From Dysosmobacter welbionis (GTDB lineage Bacteria > Bacillota > Clostridia > Oscillospirales > Oscillospiraceae), in assembly GCF_005121165.3 (NCBI RefSeq), contig NZ_CP034413.3, forward strand, positions 62,001 to 126,000: DNA of 64,000 nt. Direction: 5' to 3'. A program made the position numbers and the translations under genes. The notes below the pieces were generated by a model. It saw nothing but the letters and a program-made list of their open reading frames with translations, ran no database searches and had not been told where the DNA came from. Below, piece by piece: positions 1 to 9,499 of this stretch; positions within the stretch are counted from its first letter, which is position 1, and each line of letters begins with the position of its first letter.

Positions 1-695
1 GTCATAGGCCCGGTTGATGGGCATGATCTTGGATCGGGTCTCGCTGTCCGGCGCATGGAGGGACACAGAGAGAGTCAGCTGAAGTTCAAGCTCCGCCAGC
101 CGCCGGATGCCCGGCACGATGCCGCAGGTGGAGAGGGAGATATGCCGCATCCCGATGTTCATCCCGTCGGGGTGGTTCACCAGCTCCAGGAATTTCAGCA
201 CCGTGTCCAGGTTGTCCAGCGGCTCGCCGATACCCATCAGCACGATGTTGGAGACGGGCAGGCCGGAGTCTTTTTGGGTGAACAGCACCTGGTCCAGCAT
301 CTCCGCCGGGGTCAGGTCCCGGACCTTGCCGGCGATGGTGGAGGCACAGAAGGCGCACCCCATCCGGCACCCCACCTGGGAGGAGATGCACACGGTGTTG
401 CCGTGGTGGTACTGCATGAGCACTGTCTCGATGCAGTTGCCGTCGGACAGCTCCCAGAGGTATTTGATGGTCCCGTCCAACCGGGACACCTGCTTGCGGG
501 CCACCTGGGGGCGGTGATGAAACAGGTCTCCTTCAGCTTTTCCCGCAGGGACTTGGAGAGATTGGTCATCCCATCGAAGTCCGTCACCCCCCGGTGGAGC
601 CAGGTGAACACCTGCCTGCCCCGGAAGGCCGGCTCCCCCAGGGACTGGAGGAAGGCCGTCATCTCCGGCAGGGTCAGTGATTTCAAATCGGTCAT
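1..695 (-). CDS. rlmN: RlmN 23S rRNA/tRNA (adenine-C2) methyltransferase; cut by window edge and frameshifted
   Basis: Radical-SAM enzyme that methylates C2 of A2503 in 23S rRNA and A37 in some tRNAs. The start at 695 follows a GAGGAACGATCC ribosome site. The N-terminal part ([15 protein letters not shown]) reads normally to about residue 61, then leaves frame at the G run 507-511. Adding one base restores family sequence with the CRMGCAFC radical-SAM cysteines, GIGEPLDN and SLHAPDS. The gene runs off the left edge, so the C-terminus is absent. It is the last visible member of the priA-def-fmt-rsmB run. The family is certain; the break is most likely a homopolymer base-call error. Confidence 0.93.
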
Positions 696-705
696 GGATC
701 GTTCC

Positions 706-2031
706 TCAATTCCGCGTCATGCGGCAGATGTAAAAGCCGTCGGTGCCGTGGCGGTGGGGCCACAGAGTCACCTGGCCCTCGGTCTCCCCCACCGGTCCGG
801 ACAGGGAGAAGGGCGTGCGGCAAAAGTCCGGGTGCTCTGCCAGGAAGCTGTCGGATACACCCTCGTTCTCCTCCGGCAGGATCGTGCAGGTGGAGTACAC
901 CAGCGTGCCGCCGGGCCTCACGTACCGGGCGGCGTTGTCCAAGATCGCCCGCTGGATCACCGGCAGGGCGAACAGGTCGTCAGGCTTTTTGTACCGGACA
1001 TCCGGCTTCTTCCGGATGATGCCGAAACCCGAGCAGGGGGCGTCTACCAGCACCACATCGAACCGCGCCTCCCACTCCGGCCGGAATGTCCGGCCGTCGG
1101 CGGCTTCTGCCCGGATGCAGGCGAGTCCCAGCCGGTCCGCTCCCTCCCGGATGCGCTTCAGCTTGTTCTCGTGAAGGTCGCAGGCCAAAATCTCCCCCTG
1201 GTCCTCCATCGCGAAGGCGGCGGAGAAAGACTTGCCTCCCGGTGCGGCGCACACGTCCAGCACCCGCATTCCCGGCCCCACCCCGGCGATTTGGGATACC
1301 AACCGAGCCGCCGGGTCCTGGACCAGGAATTTTCCCGTTCGGAAGGGCTCCAGCGCCGTCAGGTCCCCGGCGTGGTCCAGCTCTAGGCATCCGGACACCC
1401 AAGGATGGGGCCGGACAATCACGCCGGATGCCACCAGCTCCGCCGTCAGCTCCTCCGCAGCAGCTTTCAGCGGATTCACCTGAATCGTCAGCGGCGCCGG
1501 AGCGTTGTCGGCCGCAAGGCAGGCTTCCGTCTCCGGCCCCAGAATGGCCTGGAGGCGTTTCACCAGCCACTTGGGATGGCTGTACCGGATGGAGAGGCTG
1601 TGCAGTGCATCCTGGTCCGGGATCCTCGGCAGGTGCACCTTGTTCCGGGAGAGCTGCCGCAGCACCGCGTTCACCAGTCCGGCTGCCTTGGCCCGGCCGT
1701 TGTCCTTGGCCTGCTCCACCGCCTGATTGACAGCGGCGCTGTGGGGAATTTTATCCAGAAACAGAATTTGATAAGCCCCAATCCGCAGAATTTCCAGCAA
1801 CGGCGGCTGCAAGTGGTCGGCCTTTTGGGAGCAGTAGGCACCCAGGTAGAAGTCCAGCAGCAGCCGGTTCTGCATCACGCCGTAGACGATGCGGCTGCAC
1901 AGCGCCGCCTCTGGTCCGGACAGGCCGTCCCGGCGGAGCTGGACCCTCAGGGCCGCATCCGCCCAGGCCCCGGCCGTGCGGCAGCTCACCAGGACGCGCA
2001 GGGCGGTGTCCCGGGCATTAGGGGCCCTCAT
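706..2031 (-). CDS. rsmB: 16S rRNA (cytosine-967-C5) methyltransferase RsmB
   Basis: SAM-dependent methyltransferase for C967 of 16S rRNA. The 441 aa protein has the usual two-part build: a NusB-like RNA-binding domain (about residues 5-130) and a Rossmann methyltransferase domain carrying the SAM loop VLDVCAAPGGKS and the catalytic-cysteine motifs DAPCSG and YSTCT. Its ATG overlaps the stop of the YugP-like protease gene (ATGA), so the two are translationally coupled. fmt and def lie just upstream and rlmN 10 bp downstream, the standard Firmicutes arrangement of RNA modification and translation-start genes. Confidence 0.97.
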   Translation of the reverse strand: MRAPNARDTALRVLVSCRTAGAWADAALRVQLRRDGLSGPEAALCSRIVYGVMQNRLLLDFYLGAYCSQKADHLQPPLLEILRIGAYQILFLDKIPHSAAVNQAVEQAKDNGRAKAAGLVNAVLRQLSRNKVHLPRIPDQDALHSLSIRYSHPKWLVKRLQAILGPETEACLAADNAPAPLTIQVNPLKAAAEELTAELVASGVIVRPHPWVSGCLELDHAGDLTALEPFRTGKFLVQDPAARLVSQIAGVGPGMRVLDVCAAPGGKSFSAAFAMEDQGEILACDLHENKLKRIREGADRLGLACIRAEAADGRTFRPEWEARFDVVLVDAPCSGFGIIRKKPDVRYKKPDDLFALPVIQRAILDNAARYVRPGGTLVYSTCTILPEENEGVSDSFLAEHPDFCRTPFSLSGPVGETEGQVTLWPHRHGTDGFYICRMTRN

Positions 2032-2771
2032 TGGCTGCCTCCCTGATCGCGGCCGCCGCGGCCGATAAAGATCAGCACAAACCGCATCAGCTGCAGCAGG
2101 CTCATCAGCAGCGCCGCCACATAGGTCAACGCCGCGGCCCGCAGCACCTTTTTGGCGCCGGGCAGCTCATCCTCATCCAGCAGGCCTGCCCCGTCGATGG
2201 TGGCGATGGCCCGGGCGGAGGCGTTGAACTCCACCGGCAGCGTCACCAGCTGGAACAGCGTGGTGAAGGAAAACAGCACGATGCCGATGAAGAACAGAGA
2301 CTGGTTGTACAGCACCAGCCCCACCAGCAACAGGATGAAGGACAGGCTGGAACCGATCCGCGTGGCGGGGATGATGGCCGTGCGCAGCCGCACAGGCCCG
2401 TAGTTTTCCGCGTACTGGACAGCGTGGCCCGCCTCGTGGGCCGCCACGCCCACCGCCGCGATGGTGGGGGCGTCGTAGACTGTCTCAGACAGGTAGATGG
2501 TATTGTCCCGGGGGTCGTAGTGGTCTGTCAGATTTCCCCGGCAGGGCCGGACAGGCACACCGAATACCCCGTGAGCCCGCAGCACCGCTTCCGCCGCCTG
2601 GGCACCGGTGATGCGGCGCCGGTTGTTCACGGCATTGTACCGCCGGAAGCTGCCGGACACCTGGAACTGGGCCCACAGGGACAGCAGCAGCACTGGGATC
2701 AGCAGCAGGACGTACAGATTATTTGCAAGAAAGTCGCCATAACCGTAATAGATATGACCGTAATAGGGCAT
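2028..2771 (-). CDS. YugP-family zinc metalloprotease (membrane)
   Basis: Neutral zinc metallopeptidase of the YugP/DUF2268-like family (PF04298), 247 aa. The zinc motif HEAGH lies at residues 112-116. There is an N-terminal membrane segment (about 18-38) and two or three more hydrophobic segments in the C-terminal half, so it should be an integral membrane protein. The start has GGGAGG five bases ahead. It sits between fmt and rsmB and overlaps rsmB by 4 bp. Its substrate is unknown; the link to translation genes is a conserved neighbourhood in Firmicutes rather than proof of role. Confidence 0.9.
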   Translation of the reverse strand: MPYYGHIYYGYGDFLANNLYVLLLIPVLLLSLWAQFQVSGSFRRYNAVNNRRRITGAQAAEAVLRAHGVFGVPVRPCRGNLTDHYDPRDNTIYLSETVYDAPTIAAVGVAAHEAGHAVQYAENYGPVRLRTAIIPATRIGSSLSFILLLVGLVLYNQSLFFIGIVLFSFTTLFQLVTLPVEFNASARAIATIDGAGLLDEDELPGAKKVLRAAALTYVAALLMSLLQLMRFVLIFIGRGGRDQGGSQ

Positions 2772-2803
2772 AAAAACCTCCCGAATTGTGAAACTGGCGG
2801 AGC

Positions 2804-3717
2804 TCAGACCTCCAACGGGTGGCCCAGCAGATAGGACGCCGCAGCCATGCGCTTGCCGCCCTCCGCCTGGATCTCCGTGAGATACAGGCTCTCTCCCCTG
2901 CCGCAGGCCACCTGGATGCCCTGCTTCCCGGCGGAGAGCACTGTACCGGGCGCCGCGCCGGTCTGTTCGCCGGGGGCGGTGCGGTAGACCTTGAACCGCT
3001 GCCCTGCCAGATCGCAGGCCGCGCAGGGCCAGGGAATCAGTCCCCGGACCTGACAGTCGATCTCCCGGGCGGAGCGGGTCCAGTCGATGGGGGACATCTC
3101 TTTTGTCAGCATGGAGGCGTAGGTCTGACGGCTCTCATCCTGGGGTGTCCGGGCGGCTGTGCCGTTTCCGATGGCCGCCACCGCCTCGCTGAGGGCCTCT
3201 GCCCCCAGGTCCGCCAGGCGCACCGTCAGGGCCTGGGCGTCCTCGTCCGGGCCGATGGGAGTCTCCTTCTGCAGGATCACGTCCCCTGCGTCCAGCTCCT
3301 TCGCCATATACATGATGGAGACGCCGGTAGTCTCCTCCCCGTTCAGGATGGCCCAGTTGATGGGGGCCGCCCCCGATACTTGGGCAGCAGAGACGAGTGG
3401 ACGTTGATAGAGCCGTATCTGGGCACCTCCAGAATGTCCTCCGGCAGGATGCGGCCGTAGGCCGCCACCACCGTCAGCTCCGGTGCCAGGGACTGCACCA
3501 GCTCCAGCGCCGTGCCGTCCCGCATCTTCAAAGGCTGATAGACGGGAATATTTTCTGTCAAAGCAAATTCCTTTACAGGCGTTGGCACCAGCTTATGTCC
3601 CCGGTTTTTGGGCTTGTCCGGCTGCGTGAACACGCCGCAGACCTCATGGCCGTCGGCCACCAGCCGCCGCAAGGACGCCACGGCGAAGTCCGGCGTGCCC
3701 ATGAACAGGATCCGCAT
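2804..3717 (-). CDS. fmt: Methionyl-tRNA formyltransferase (apparent frameshift)
   Basis: Formylates initiator Met-tRNA using 10-formyl-THF. It begins MRILFMGTPDFAV at 3717. The frame breaks at the C run 3370-3374 (conserved SLLPKYRG, expected to continue AAPINWAI). One added base joins it to the downstream half, which starts TTGVSIMYMAKELDAGD and contains the C-terminal RNA-binding domain. Restored length is 304 aa, normal for the family. It starts 4 bp after def, the classical def-fmt pair. Formylation is normally needed with def, so a real loss is unlikely. Confidence 0.95.
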
Positions 3718-3721
3718 GGGC

Positions 3722-4252
3722 TCACTCCCCTTCCTGAGCTTCTGCGGCCTCACGGGCCTCCCGCTCTTCCTGCTCCAGATAGTCCCGAAGCTCCTCATCA
3801 GAGAGGAAGTGGTCGATGTGCTCCACAAACAGATGGCCGTCCAGATGCTCGATCTCGTGGCAGAAGGCTCGGGCCGTCAGGCCCTCGCCCTCCACCTCGA
3901 ACCAGTCGCCATACCGGTCCTGGGCCCGGACCCGGACCACGTCCGGCCGGGTGACGATGCCCCATTTGCCGGGCACGCTGAGGCAGCCCTCCAGCCCGGT
4001 CTGCTCGCCGCTCTGAGCCACGATCTCCGGGTTCACCAGTTCGATATACTCCTCAGAGTCCTCGTCCAGCACCACGCACACCCGGCGCAGCACTCCCACC
4101 TGGGGAGCAGCCAGCCCAGCGCCATTGGCATCCTCCAGTGTTTCCAGCATATCGTCCAGCAACTGGTGCAGGTGAGGGTTGAACTCCGTCACAGGGCGGC
4201 ACACCTTTGTCAGGCACTCCTCTCCCTGCACCACGATCTTCCGTAAAGCCAT
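3722..4252 (-). CDS. def: Peptide deformylase
   Basis: Metal-dependent removal of the N-formyl group from new proteins. The 176 aa protein has all three family motifs in order: GAGLAAPQVG (44-53), EGCLS (88-92, metal-ligand Cys) and HEIEH (132-136, two His ligands and catalytic Glu). The start at 4252 gives MALRKIVVQG and has GGAGG upstream; an in-frame extension to 4306 runs into the priA 3' end and is rejected. The C-terminus is rich in Glu and Ala. It is coupled to fmt downstream and follows priA closely. Confidence 0.97.
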   Translation of the reverse strand: MALRKIVVQGEECLTKVCRPVTEFNPHLHQLLDDMLETLEDANGAGLAAPQVGVLRRVCVVLDEDSEEYIELVNPEIVAQSGEQTGLEGCLSVPGKWGIVTRPDVVRVRAQDRYGDWFEVEGEGLTARAFCHEIEHLDGHLFVEHIDHFLSDEELRDYLEQEEREAREAAEAQEGE

Positions 4253-4280
4253 AAGTCCTTGACCTCCTTCAAAACGCTGC

Positions 4281-6739
4281 TCACTCCATGGAGTTGCAGT
4301 CCACAAATAGATTCATCCCGCGGTTGGCGCGGTCGTTTGCAAATGCCTTCAGCAGCCAGCTCACCGCCTCTCGGGTGGGCCTGTCGTTCTTTCCCACCAG
4401 CAGGCAGCGGTAGCGGTAGCGGTTATTCAGCTTCATCACCGGCGCAGGGGCGGGACCCAGCACCTCCGGTTCTCCGGCCGCCAGCTCCGGCAGGGCGCAG
4501 AGGCGGCGCAGCTCTTCCCGCACTGCGACGGCGGCCCGGAGGACGGCGCCCTCCTCGGTACCGGAGACGGTGAAGGTGAAGAGGTCTGCAAATGGCGGAA
4601 ACCGCCGCAATCGCCGCATCCGGATCTCCCGCTCATAAAACCCCTGGTAATCCTGCCGAGCCGCGCACTGGATCACATCGTTTTCCGGGGTGTAGGTCTG
4701 GATCACCGCCCGGCCGGCACTGCCGCCCCGGCCCGCCCGGCCCACCACCTGGGTCAGCAGGCTGAAGGTCCGCTCGGCGGCCCGGTAGTTGTCTACATAC
4801 AGGGACAGATCCGCAGCCAGAACCCCCACCAGTGTCACCTGGGGAAAGTCCAGCCCCTTGGCCACCATCTGGGTGCCCAGGAGGATGGGAATCTGCTCCC
4901 GCTCAAACTTGTCCAGCAGCTGCTCATGACGGCCCGCGGCGGTGTCTGCGTCCATCCGCAGCACCTCCGTACCCGGGAACAGATCGTGGAGCTCCTCCTC
5001 CACCTTCTGAGTGCCGGTGCCCACGTGCTTCATGATGCCGCCGCAGACGGGGCAGGTGTCGCTGGATCGCTCCGAGTGGCCGCAGTAGTGGCACATCAGC
5101 CGTCCATTGGCGGAGTGATACGTCAGCGCCACGCTGCAGCGGGGACACTCCGGCACATGGCCGCACTCCCCGCACAGCAGATACCTGTTGCTGCCCCGGC
5201 GGTTCAGCAGCAGGATGCTCTGCTCTCCCCGCCGCAAGTTTTCCTCCAGCTCAGTGCGGAGGACCTGCCCCACCATCCCGGCGTTGCCCGCCCGGATTTC
5301 CTGTTTCAGGTCCGCCACCAGCACCTCCGGCAATGCCTGCCGGTTATATCGCCGGCGCAGCAGCGCCTTGTGATAGATCCCATGCTCCGCGTTCCAGGCG
5401 GTCTCCACCGCCGGAGTGGCAGACCCCAGGACCAAGGTGGACTTGTCCCGGGCGCAGAGGTATTTGGCCACGTCCCGGGTGTGATACCGGGGCGGGTTTT
5501 CCGACTGATAGCTGCTCTCCTGCTCCTCGTCCAGGACGATCAGGCCCACGTTTTTCAGCGGGGCGAAGATGGCGGACCGGGTGCCCAGCACCACCTGGAC
5601 CTCGCCCCGGCGGATACGCTTCCACTGGTCGTAGCGCTCCGTCATCCGCAGGGAGCTGTGGAGCATGGCCACCTGGTCCCCAAAACAGGCGGAGAACCGC
5701 CGCATCATCTGGGGCGTCAGCACGATCTCCGGCACCAGGACCATGGCCCGCCTCCCCCGGCTCAGTATTTCCTGAACCAGACGGAGATAGACCTGGGTCT
5801 TGCCGCTGCCGGTGACGCCCTGGAGCAGCACCGCCTCCGGCTTCCCGGTCTTCGTCAGGGTCCGGATACACTGAAAGGCCGCCTCCTGTTCCTCATTGAG
5901 GACGATAGGACCGCTGGGTTCCACCGCCGTCAGGTCCGGCAGCCGCAGCTCCTCTTCCGCTGAAAAAGCCACGATCCCCGCCTTCTCCATCCCCCGGAGG
6001 GCGGCCATGGAGACGCCTGTGAAGTAGCATACCTCCGCCGCGCTCATCCGCCCCTCTGCCGCCAGGAGACGCACCGCCTCCCGCCGCTGGGGGAGGATCG
6101 CTTTTCCGTCAGAGATGCGGCCTCCTCGGCGCTGACGGCCAGTTCCACCATCCGACGGGACTTGTCGCCGATCCTCCGGCGGGCCGCAGTCTCGCAGACC
6201 GTGACCCCGGCCTTCTGCAGTGCCCGCAGCACAGTGCCAGCCTCCTTGCCGCAGGCCTCCTCCAGCACTGACAGCTCTGCGGAGCCTCCGGCGGCAAACA
6301 AGGCGTCCAGCACCGGGGCGGCCCGTCGGATGCCGGTGGCCGCGCCGTCGGCCGCGCAGCGGTCCATGCCCTCTGCCACATGCCAGACCTCCCGGATCTG
6401 GTACCAGAGTCCGGCGGGCAGGATGGCCTTCACCGCTTCAAACAGCGTGCAGAAGTACCGCTGCCGCAGCCACAATGCCAGGGCGATGCCATCGCCGTCC
6501 AGTACCGGCCCTCGGTCCAGGACCGACAGCAGGGGTTTGAGCCCCTGCATCTTTTCACCTGGCGTCCGGGCCAGAATAATGCCCTCACTGGTGCGGTTGC
6601 CCCGGCCGAAGGGCACGGTGACCCGGACGCCGGGTACCGCCGTTTCCAGCAGCTCCGGGGGAACCAAGTAGTCATAGGGCTTGTCAATGGAATAGGGCGC
6701 GGCGCTCACCGCGATTTTCACGATCTCAGCGGTTTCCAT
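4281..6739 (-). CDS. priA: Primosomal protein N' / replication-restart helicase PriA (apparent frameshift)
   Basis: Superfamily-2 DNA helicase that reloads the replisome at stalled forks. The N-terminal DNA-binding part starts METAEIVKIAVSAAPYSID at 6739. The frame breaks at the G run 6089-6093 and is restored by one base, giving 819 aa. Downstream are Walker A GVTGSGKT, the DEEQ box, the zinc-binding insert with CGECGHVPECPRC, a second CHYCGH...CPVCGG cluster, and helicase motifs through VVGRAGRGG. It follows rpoZ by 18 bp. The break is one of a set of identical G/C-run losses in this sequence. Confidence 0.95.
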
Positions 6740-6757
6740 GCCTCGCCCCTCCTGTTG

Positions 6758-7006
6758 TTACTGTGCCTCTTCCTCCGCCGGCTGTAGATCCTCCGGTTCC
6801 TCAATGGTCAGGTCCATGTTTCTGGCGTCCAGCTTGCCGTCCGCCACTTCCTGGATGGCCAGGGTGACGGGCTTCTCCGTCAGATGCTCGCCAGTCTCCT
6901 CCGCCTCGTCGGCGATCTGCCGGGCCCGGCGGGCCACCACGTCCACCAGCATATAGCGGTTGGGGATATAGCCGGTCAGCTTGTTCATTGCGGGATACAG
7001 CATCAT
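6758..7006 (-). CDS. rpoZ: RNA polymerase omega subunit
   Basis: Small RNA polymerase subunit that helps assemble and stabilise the core enzyme and takes part in ppGpp sensing in some bacteria. The 82 aa protein has the conserved NRYMLVDVVARRARQI segment (about 16-31) and an acidic tail. The gmk-rpoZ-priA order is standard in Firmicutes. The start at 7006 (MMLYPAMNKL) is the best supported; an internal ATG at 6988 is possible. Confidence 0.93.
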   Translation of the reverse strand: MMLYPAMNKLTGYIPNRYMLVDVVARRARQIADEAEETGEHLTEKPVTLAIQEVADGKLDARNMDLTIEEPEDLQPAEEEAQ

Positions 7007-7067
7007 AATGGATCAACTTCCTATCTGCCTTGCAGGCGTAAATTTATTTATGGACAAAGCGGGCGTC

Positions 7068-7664
7068 TCAGCGTCCGCTGATGATCTCCATGCGCTCCTG
7101 GGGCTTGCAGTGCTCCGCCGTGATAATGGCGTTCAGCTCCCCCACCGCATTCTCCACGGTGTCGTTGATGACAAAGTAATCATAGGTGTGGGCCGTCTGA
7201 AACTCCACTTTGGCCCGCAGCAGCCGCTTCTGGATCTTCTCGGGGCTGTCGGTGCCCCGCTCTGTCAGGCGGCGCTCCAGCTCCGCCCAGCTGGGAGGGG
7301 CGATGAAGATGCGCACCGTGTCCGGCCGCTTGCTGCACACCTGGATGGCGCCCTGGATCTCAATATCCAGGATCACGTCCTTCCCGGCCTCCATGGCATC
7401 GTCCACAAACTTCTTGGGTGTGCCGTAGAAGTTCCCCACATACTCCGCGTACTCCAGGAATTGGTCCATGGCGATCCACTTCCGGAAGGACTCCACGTCC
7501 ATGAAGTGGTAGTGGATGCCGTCCAGCTCTCCGGGACGCGGGTCCCGCGTGGTGGCCGACACAGAAAAATACAGATTCTTCCGGGACTCCAGCAGGGCCT
7601 TGAGCACCGTGCTCTTCCCCACGCCGGAGGGGCCGGAGACCACAAAGGTCCTCCCCTTTCTCAT
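7068..7664 (-). CDS. gmk: Guanylate kinase
   Basis: Converts GMP to GDP with ATP. It has the P-loop GPSGVGKST near the N-terminus, the GMP-binding segment TTRDPRPGELDGIHYHF, and LDIEIQGAIQV. The ATG at 7664 is preferred because GGAG lies 10 bases ahead; a GTG at 7670 is an alternative. remA ends nothing between them but 6 bp upstream of that GTG, so remA-gmk-rpoZ are surely co-transcribed. Length (198 aa) is normal. Confidence 0.96.
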   Translation of the reverse strand: MRKGRTFVVSGPSGVGKSTVLKALLESRKNLYFSVSATTRDPRPGELDGIHYHFMDVESFRKWIAMDQFLEYAEYVGNFYGTPKKFVDDAMEAGKDVILDIEIQGAIQVCSKRPDTVRIFIAPPSWAELERRLTERGTDSPEKIQKRLLRAKVEFQTAHTYDYFVINDTVENAVGELNAIITAEHCKPQERMEIISGR

Positions 7665-7676
7665 ATACACACGCTC

Positions 7677-7922
7677 CTATTCTTCGTTCTCTCTCTCTTC
7701 CTTCGGTGCGAACCGCTCCGGCGGCAGGGCCGACAGTACCACGTGGTCACTGTCCATGATAAAAATGGACGCGGTCTTGCGGCCGTAGGTGGCGTCGATC
7801 AGCATTCCCCGCTCCCGGGACTCCTGCACCATGCGCTTGATGGGGGCCGAGTCCGGCCCCACCACAGCCACCAGCCGGTCAGCGGAGACCAGATTGCCGA
7901 ATCCGATGTTGATGAGCTTCAT
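7677..7922 (-). CDS. remA: RemA-family extracellular matrix / DUF370 regulator
   Basis: DUF370/RemA is a small DNA-binding protein; in Bacillus subtilis it activates biofilm-matrix and osmoprotection genes. The 81 aa product begins [20 protein letters not shown] and carries the conserved [16 protein letters not shown] block, with an acidic C-terminus. The yicC-remA-gmk order is strongly conserved in Firmicutes. The target genes in this organism cannot be told from the window. Confidence 0.93.
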   Translation of the reverse strand: MKLINIGFGNLVSADRLVAVVGPDSAPIKRMVQESRERGMLIDATYGRKTASIFIMDSDHVVLSALPPERFAPKEERENEE

Positions 7923-7928
7923 CTTCCA

Positions 7929-8810
7929 TCACTCCACATTCTGGACCTGCTCCCGCATCTTCTCCACTTCCGCCTTCAGCCCCACCACTACATTGGCAAT
8001 GGCCACATCGTTGCACTTGGAGCCGATGGTGTTGGACTCCCGGTTGACCTCCTGGATCAGGAAGTCCATCTTCCGGCCCATGGGCTCGTCGCTTGCCAGC
8101 ATGGTACGCAGCTGGGCCACGTGGCTCCGCAGGCGGACGGTCTCCTCGTCCACAGCCACCTTGTCCGCGTAGATGGCGGCCTCCATCAGGATCCGCTGCT
8201 CGTCGACGGTGGTGCTCTGCAGCACCTCCTCCATCCGGGCGGTGAGCTTGGCGCGGTACTCCGCCACCGTCTCCGGCGACCGCATCTCCACCTGTCCGGT
8301 GTAGCGCTCAATGGCGTCCAGCCGGTTGGAGATGTCCTCCGCCAGCTTCTGCCCCTCTACGGCCCGCATGTCATTGTACGCGGCCAGCGCCTCGTCCAAG
8401 ACCGCGCAGAGGTCGGCGCTGACGGTCTCCAGGTCCTCATCCGCCTTCGTGACGGTAAGGACGTCCGGGAACCGGGCCAGCGTCTCCGGCGCGGGCCGAT
8501 AGTCCGCTGTGCCGCAGACGTCCGACAGCTCCCCCAGGGCGGCGGCATACTGGGCCGCCAGCTCCCGGTTCACCGCAACCTTGACCACATCCGCGGCAGT
8601 GGCGTCCACGGTGATGAACACGTCCACCTTTCCCCGGGACACCGCCTGCTGGACGTGCTTTTTCACCGCGTCCTCCGCAAAGGCATACATCCGGGGCATC
8701 TTCACGGTGCAGTCCAGATACCGGTTGTTGACGGAGCGGACCTCCACCGTGATGTCCCGCTTGTGCAGCTCCTGTCTTGCCCGGCCGTAGCCGGTCATGC
8801 TCTTAATCAT
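7929..8810 (-). CDS. yicC: YicC-family endoribonuclease
   Basis: YicC/YloC family RNase, 293 aa. Start chosen at 8810, giving the family N-terminus MIKSMTGYGRAR; the open frame extends upstream over the J-domain gene but without family similarity. It contains the YicC-like N-terminal domain and a C-terminal DUF1732-type domain with GRKMDFLIQEVNRESNTIGSK. In Escherichia coli, YicC cleaves certain small RNAs; the role here is inferred from family. It lies 6 bp ahead of remA and 29 bp after the J-domain gene. Confidence 0.93.
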   Translation of the reverse strand: MIKSMTGYGRARQELHKRDITVEVRSVNNRYLDCTVKMPRMYAFAEDAVKKHVQQAVSRGKVDVFITVDATAADVVKVAVNRELAAQYAAALGELSDVCGTADYRPAPETLARFPDVLTVTKADEDLETVSADLCAVLDEALAAYNDMRAVEGQKLAEDISNRLDAIERYTGQVEMRSPETVAEYRAKLTARMEEVLQSTTVDEQRILMEAAIYADKVAVDEETVRLRSHVAQLRTMLASDEPMGRKMDFLIQEVNRESNTIGSKCNDVAIANVVVGLKAEVEKMREQVQNVE

Positions 8811-8839
8811 GTGATCCCTACTTCCTCTCTTGTGGTCTC

Positions 8840-9499
8840 TCAGCAGCAGAACCAATAGCCGCCGCCATTGCAGAGCGCCCAGAGACAGCACAGGCTCATA
8901 CAGGGATTTCCGCCGCAAAAGGTGCCGAAACTCCCGCCGCCGGGGCGGTATGCCGTGTCGTCCGTGCCCTCCATATACTCCAGCGCCTGCCGGTACTCGG
9001 CGTTGGTGGGGTCCATCTGGCAGGCGGTCCGGTAGTACCGCAGCGCCTCGTCCAGCCAGCCCCGGCGGTAGCAGACCGCCCCCTTCAGGAAGTTCCACTC
9101 CGCATTGTGGTCGCTGTAATTGGCCAGCAGCGCCTCCGCCCGGCTGATGTTGCCGGTGTTGATGGCGATGCGGGCCTGCTGGAGCACGGAGCTCTGACCG
9201 CTGTAACTCTGGGAGCCCCCATATCCGCCGTAGCCCTGATAGCCGCCGTATCCGCCGTAGCCGGAAGCGCCGTAAGAGGCCCCGCCGGAGCCACTCCCCC
9301 GCTTGCCGGAGGCCCGCTCCTTGGTGATCTGCTCGTAGGCGGCGTTGATCTCTTTCATCTTCTCCTGCGCCAGATCCGCCAGCGGATTGTCGTGGTAGTT
9401 ATCCGGGTGGTACTTCCGGGCCAGCTCCCGATATGCTTTTTTGATCTCCTCGTCGGAGGCGTTCTCCGACACACCCAGTATCTGATAGGGATCGTTCAT
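8840..9499 (-). CDS. J-domain (DnaJ-like) protein with Gly/Tyr-rich linker and Cys-rich tail
   Basis: 219 aa. Residues 3-65 are a J-domain with the HPD motif at 31-33, expected to stimulate the ATPase of a DnaK-type chaperone. Residues about 70-105 are a low-complexity Gly/Tyr/Ser stretch of GYGGY-like units. Residues about 106-175 look like TPR helices ([10 protein letters not shown] and similar). The last 25 residues hold six Cys among Gly and aromatic residues. It lacks the DnaJ zinc domain, so it is not canonical DnaJ. It overlaps DUF5685 by 4 bp (ATGA), which ties the two together. Confidence 0.88.
   Translation of the reverse strand: MNDPYQILGVSENASDEEIKKAYRELARKYHPDNYHDNPLADLAQEKMKEINAAYEQITKERASGKRGSGSGGASYGASGYGGYGGYQGYGGYGGSQSYSGQSSVLQQARIAINTGNISRAEALLANYSDHNAEWNFLKGAVCYRRGWLDEALRYYRTACQMDPTNAEYRQALEYMEGTDDTAYRPGGGSFGTFCGGNPCMSLCCLWALCNGGGYWFCC

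Noticed and set aside
6981-8858. 625-codon plus-strand frame opposite gmk, remA and yicC
   Set aside because: Antisense shadow, no family similarity.
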